A DNA stretch of 64,000 nucleotides from NCBI RefSeq assembly GCF_016428905.1, contig NZ_JAELTQ010000008.1, positions 1-64,000 of the forward strand. The letters run 5' to 3'. Below, one piece after another: positions 57,803 to 64,000 of this stretch (position 1 is its first letter; each line of letters starts with the position of its first letter). This DNA is from Dyella sp. ASV24. GTDB taxonomy: Bacteria; Pseudomonadota; Gammaproteobacteria; Xanthomonadales; Rhodanobacteraceae. The notes beneath the pieces are model-generated. The model did no database searches and had not been told where the DNA came from. It saw only the letters and a list, made by a program, of their open reading frames with translations. The position numbers and the translations under genes were made by a program.

Positions 57803-58498
57803 TTAGTCCTTGTGCGCGGCGTTACGGTCACGATCAGCGCCCAGCTTGCGGTCGAGCGAGCCGAACAGCTTCTTGAAGGCGCGCGAGAACTTGCCGCGCT
57901 TGGTCTTGCGGAGCTTTTCCTCCTCACTGGTGAGCCAGGCGACCTGGATCACGCGTCGCTCACCTTCGTAGGGCAGGTGGCCGTGAAAGGAGTTCTCACA
58001 GCGCTTGAACACCGCGAACTCGCCGTACAGCGGCTTTAGTTCGGGGGCAATCATGCTGTCGATGTTGTCGATGCTGCCCAGAAAGCGCAGGCAGCCATCG
58101 CTGGTATCCGGCCACAGGTTGTTGAGGTACAGCAGAGCCGTGGCCACCTTGGACTTGCTGTCCGTATGGATGGTGCCGTGGCGCTTGTTGAGCGAGCGGC
58201 ACAGGGTGATCAGGGTGGGGTACTGGCCCAGGTTGGCAATGCCCAGGTGGCGGCCAATGGCGCTCGCGAACTCGGCCGAGCTAAGGCGCTCTACCAGGGC
58301 ATTGACCGACGGGCCACAGTCGCTGGCGTCGTAGGGGAAGAAGCCAGCGCTGGTATAGCGGGGGAAATCCCGCTCCAGCTCCCCTCGCGCCTCGTCGGGC
58401 AGCTGACCGTGGGCAATCAGGAAGGGGAACGGCTCCATTCGTACGTCCGTGTCCGGTCGGTCGAGGCGAGCAGGATCGAGCAACACGGCTGAGTTCAT
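57803..58498 (-). CDS. 2-oxoglutarate/Fe(II)-dependent oxygenase
   Basis: The 231-aa protein shows the iron ligands as HTD in GTIHTDSKSK and a later His in NSFHGHLPY, with Arg in GERRVIQVAWL for 2-oxoglutarate. The C-terminal 45 residues are basic (KLRKTKRGKFSRAFKKLFG). Members of this group hydroxylate proteins or small molecules. The substrate is unknown. It is divergent from carA. Confidence 0.82.
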   Translation of the reverse strand: MNSAVLLDPARLDRPDTDVRMEPFPFLIAHGQLPDEARGELERDFPRYTSAGFFPYDASDCGPSVNALVERLSSAEFASAIGRHLGIANLGQYPTLITLCRSLNKRHGTIHTDSKSKVATALLYLNNLWPDTSDGCLRFLGSIDNIDSMIAPELKPLYGEFAVFKRCENSFHGHLPYEGERRVIQVAWLTSEEEKLRKTKRGKFSRAFKKLFGSLDRKLGADRDRNAAHKD

Positions 58499-58652
58499 GG
58501 ATGTCCGGTCTTTGGCTTGGCGGCGGTAGTGTAACGCTCAGGGTAGGGGCTCGGTTGGCCCCAGCTCCCATGCGATGTTCAGCTGTTTCGGGTGGACACC
58601 AAGGGGCCTTGCACCTATCATTGCGACCCGCCCTGAAAGATTCCTCGACTAA

Positions 58653-58687
58653 GGTCCACAAGCCTGCTTCGCTGCGGCTTGCGGACC
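58653..58687 (+). promoter_or_regulatory. Leader hairpin upstream of carA
   Basis: GGTCC-ACAAGCC and GGCTTGC-GGACC pair around CTGCTTCGCTGC. The stem ends 27 bp before the carA start. There is no T-run, so it is more likely a leader structure than a terminator. Confidence 0.4.
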
Positions 58688-58714
58688 TTGCTGCACCTAA
58701 AAGGCGGTCCTCCC

Positions 58715-59843
58715 ATGCCTATCCCTGCTCTGCTTGCCCTCGAAGACGGCAGCGTGTTCCACGGCTACGCCGTTGGCGCGACTGGTGAAACCGTCGGCGA
58801 GGTGGTTTTCAACACCGCCATGACCGGCTACCAGGAGATCCTCACCGATCCCTCGTACGCCAAACAGATCGTTACCCTGACTTATCCGCACATCGGTAAC
58901 ACCGGCGTGAACGTGGAGGACGAAGAGTCCAGCACGGTCCATGCCGCTGGCCTGATCGTGCGCGACGTGCCACGCAGGCACAGCAACTGGCGCAGCACGG
59001 AAAGCCTGCCTGATTACCTCAAGCGCCACGGCATTGTGGCCATCGCCGGCATTGATACGCGCCGCCTGACCCGTATCTTGCGCGACAAGGGTGCGTTGAA
59101 CGGCTGCATCGTTGCCGCCGAGCAGATCGATGTAGAGGCCGCTCTGGCCAAGGCGCGCGCTTTCCCTGGCCTCAACGGCATGGATCTGGCCAAGGAAGTG
59201 AGCGTGGGTGAGTCGTACTCGTGGAACGAGGGTGTCTACGATCTCGACCGCACCGCTTTCAATCAGCCATCCAAGCGCTTCAAGGTCGTGGCCTACGATT
59301 TCGGCGTGAAGTACAACATCTTGCGTCTGCTGGCAGAGCAGGGCTGCGACATCACTGTCGTGCCCGCGCAGACGTCAGCCGCCGATGTGCTGGCGATGAA
59401 GCCTGATGGCGTGTTCCTCTCCAACGGCCCTGGTGATCCGGCGGCCTGCGATTACGCCGTGGCTGCCACGCGTGAATTCCTCGACGCGAAGATCCCGCTG
59501 TTCGGCATCTGCCTGGGCCACCAGATCATGGGTCTGGCCGTAGGCGCCAAGACGCTGAAGATGAAGTTCGGCCACCACGGTGCGAACCATCCGGTGAAGG
59601 ATCTCGACGATGGCCGCGTACTGATCACCTCGCAGAATCACGGTTTCGCGGTCGATCCGGCCACGCTGCCGGCGAACGTGCGCGTCACCCACTCCTCGCT
59701 GTTCGATGGTTCGCTGCAGGGCTTCGCGCTCACCGACCGTCCGGCGTTCTGCTTCCAGGGTCACCCGGAAGCCAGCCCCGGTCCGCACGACATCGGCTAC
59801 CTGTTTGATCGTTTTGCCGCCCTGATGCAGGAGGCCCGTACGA

Positions 59844-59851
<8 letters not shown>
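58715..59851 (+). CDS. carA: Carbamoyl-phosphate synthase small subunit
   Basis: CarA hydrolyses glutamine and passes ammonia to CarB for arginine and pyrimidine synthesis. The 378-aa protein has the class I glutaminase triad, with Cys in [14 protein letters not shown] and His/Glu in [12 protein letters not shown] use ATG 58715 ([13 protein letters not shown]). It overlaps carB by 8 bp. Confidence 0.97.
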
Positions 59852-63067
<3,216 letters not shown>

Positions 63068-63071
<4 letters not shown>

Positions 63072-63547
63072 GTCGTGCGCCCATTACCAAGGCAGGCTCG
63101 GAGCGTCTTCGCGGTGAGCTGGAGAAGCTGAAGTCCACCGATCGTCCGCATATCATTGCGGCCATCGCTGAGGCTCGCGCGCATGGCGATCTCAAGGAGA
63201 ACGCCGAGTACCACGCTGCGCGTGAGCAACAGAGCTTCATCGAAGGGCGCATCGCCGCGTTGGAAGCGCTGCTGTCCACGGCGGAGGTCATCGACGTGAG
63301 TCGTCTGGCTGCCGGTTCTCGCGTGGTGTTCGGCGCCACGGTGGATCTGGAGGACGAGGACAGCGGTGAAGCGGTGACGTATCAGATCGTTGGTGACCTG
63401 GAAGCAGACATCAAGCTGCGTCTTATCGCCGTGTCTTCGCCGATCGCGCGTGCGTTGATCGGCAAGAGCGAGGGTGACAGCTTCGAGTTCAACGCCCCCA
63501 ATGGTGTGAAGCGTTACGAAATCACAGGCGTGCGTTACGACGCCTGA
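63068..63547 (+). CDS. greA: Transcription elongation factor GreA
   Basis: GreA rescues backtracked RNA polymerase by stimulating transcript cleavage. The 159-aa protein has an N-terminal coiled coil with the acidic tip region ([17 protein letters not shown]) and a C-terminal FKBP-like domain ending [12 protein letters not shown]. It overlaps the carB stop by 4 bp and ends the car unit, followed by a terminator. Confidence 0.97.
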
Positions 63548-63616
63548 GCAAGGTCACCGAAGGGCGCCCATGCGGCGCCTCCGTCGGGGCGTCAGGATTC
63601 GTGCTGATGCTGTTAG

Positions 63617-63643
63617 AAAGGGCCGCGGATGCGGCCCTTTTCT
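63617..63643 (+). terminator. Intrinsic terminator of the carAB-greA unit
   Basis: AAAGGGCCGC and GCGGCCCTTT pair around GGAT, with TTTCTTT following. Confidence 0.85.
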
Positions 63644-63682
63644 TTGGCTGGATACGTACAGGCTTGGCCCGGAAATGAAGGC

Positions 63683-63714
63683 AACAAAAAAGGCCGCTTT
63701 CGCGGCCCTTTTGT
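63683..63714. terminator. Bidirectional terminator downstream of rpmJ
   Basis: GGCCGC and GCGGCC pair around TTTC, with A-rich sequence before and CCTTTTGTT after. It serves the leftward rpmJ and may back up the greA terminator. Confidence 0.8.
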
Positions 63715-63735
63715 TCGACTCATCGCAGCTAGCAA

Positions 63736-63861
63736 TTAGCGCTGACGAGCCTTGAAACGCGGGTTGCTCTTGCAGATCACGAACACTTTGCCGCGACGAC
63801 GCACAACCTTGCAGTCACGGTGCCGCGCCTTGGCGGACTTCAAAGAGGAAAGCACCTTCAC
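63736..63861 (-). CDS. rpmJ: 50S ribosomal protein L36, 41-aa type
   Basis: The 41-residue protein reads [19 protein letters not shown] at the start and [15 protein letters not shown] at the end. It is the longer L36 type that lacks part of the zinc-binding Cys set found in the 37-38-aa type (only two Cys remain). Translation begins at GTG 63861, with AGGAG upstream. It stands alone on the minus strand between greA and the window end. Confidence 0.93.
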   Translation of the reverse strand: MKVLSSLKSAKARHRDCKVVRRRGKVFVICKSNPRFKARQR

Positions 63862-63965
63862 GGCCAGCTCCTGAAACTATCGAAAGAAAAAATACAAGAC
63901 CGCGATCATAAACAGTTTCCTGACTTCGTACAAGTCCTTGGATCGCCTGCGCAAATGGGTTGTTC

Positions 63966-64000
63966 ATGGCACGTGAGATCCAGGCGATCATTCCGGCTCG
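63966..64000 (+). CDS. Start of a possible CMP-KDO synthetase-like gene (3' partial)
   Basis: Only 11 codons are in the window: MAREIQAIIPAR. The AIIPAR pattern near the start is typical of nucleotidyltransferases such as KdsB. No good ribosome-binding site was seen before the ATG, so both start and identity are uncertain. Confidence 0.3.
   Translation, partial: MAREIQAIIPA

Overview
The window looks like chromosomal DNA of a high-GC gammaproteobacterium of the order Xanthomonadales, most likely family Rhodanobacteraceae (Dyella, Luteibacter, Frateuria or Rhodanobacter type). This rests on gene order (ssrA-smpB-ratA-rnfH-bamE-fur-recN-hrcA-grpE-dnaK-dnaJ-dapB-carA-carB-greA), on the protein families present, and on intergenic repeats of a kind common in Xanthomonadales. 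The genus is inferred, not shown. No rRNA, tRNA or CRISPR array was seen.

Layout. 1-13.4 kb: a truncated hybrid two-component sensor, holC and pepA, the LPS transport permeases lptF-lptG, an NdvA-like glucan ABC exporter, threonine aldolase and fumC. Between the last two lies a 1.2-kb non-coding block built of nested inverted repeats and a 38-bp tandem repeat. 13.4-17.5 kb: a leftward unit of a small exported protein, a YtrA-type GntR regulator, an ABC ATPase, an ABC permease and two YggN-like lipoproteins. It starts at a promoter that overlaps a 24-bp palindrome. 17.7-35.1 kb: a divergent SDR protein, then a rightward cellulose operon in the order bcsB-Z-C-E-F-Q-A-G-R. It faces a membrane diguanylate cyclase that ends 4 bp away. 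Together these encode synthesis (BcsA/B), outer-membrane export (BcsC), trimming (BcsZ), phosphoethanolamine modification (BcsG), assembly and c-di-GMP control (BcsE/F/Q/R), and a possible local c-di-GMP source.

35.3-40.8 kb is an accessory stretch. It holds small membrane proteins, a degraded IS3-family element, a zinc-ribbon/OB/LprI-like fusion and little else, and it abuts the 3' end of tmRNA. 40.8-48.7 kb holds ssrA, a GNAT protein, smpB, ratA, rnfH, bamE, fur, a candidate GGA-rich small RNA, a MASE1 sensor kinase with a divergent NarL-type regulator, and recN. 48.9-54.8 kb is the heat-shock cluster hrcA-grpE-dnaK-dnaJ followed by dapB. 54.8-58.5 kb holds a cation antiporter preceded by a yybP-ykoY (Mn2+) riboswitch and three lesser-known genes. 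58.7-64.0 kb holds carA-carB-greA with overlapping ends, rpmJ (41-aa L36 type), and the first codons of a possible kdsB-like gene.

The points most worth a second look are the riboswitch-controlled antiporter with its competing hairpins, the GGA-rich small RNA candidate, a hairpin abutting the dnaJ start that could act as an RNA thermometer, the rearranged cellulose operon with a His in place of the second Arg of the BcsA PilZ motif, and the nested-repeat block at 10.9-11.9 kb.
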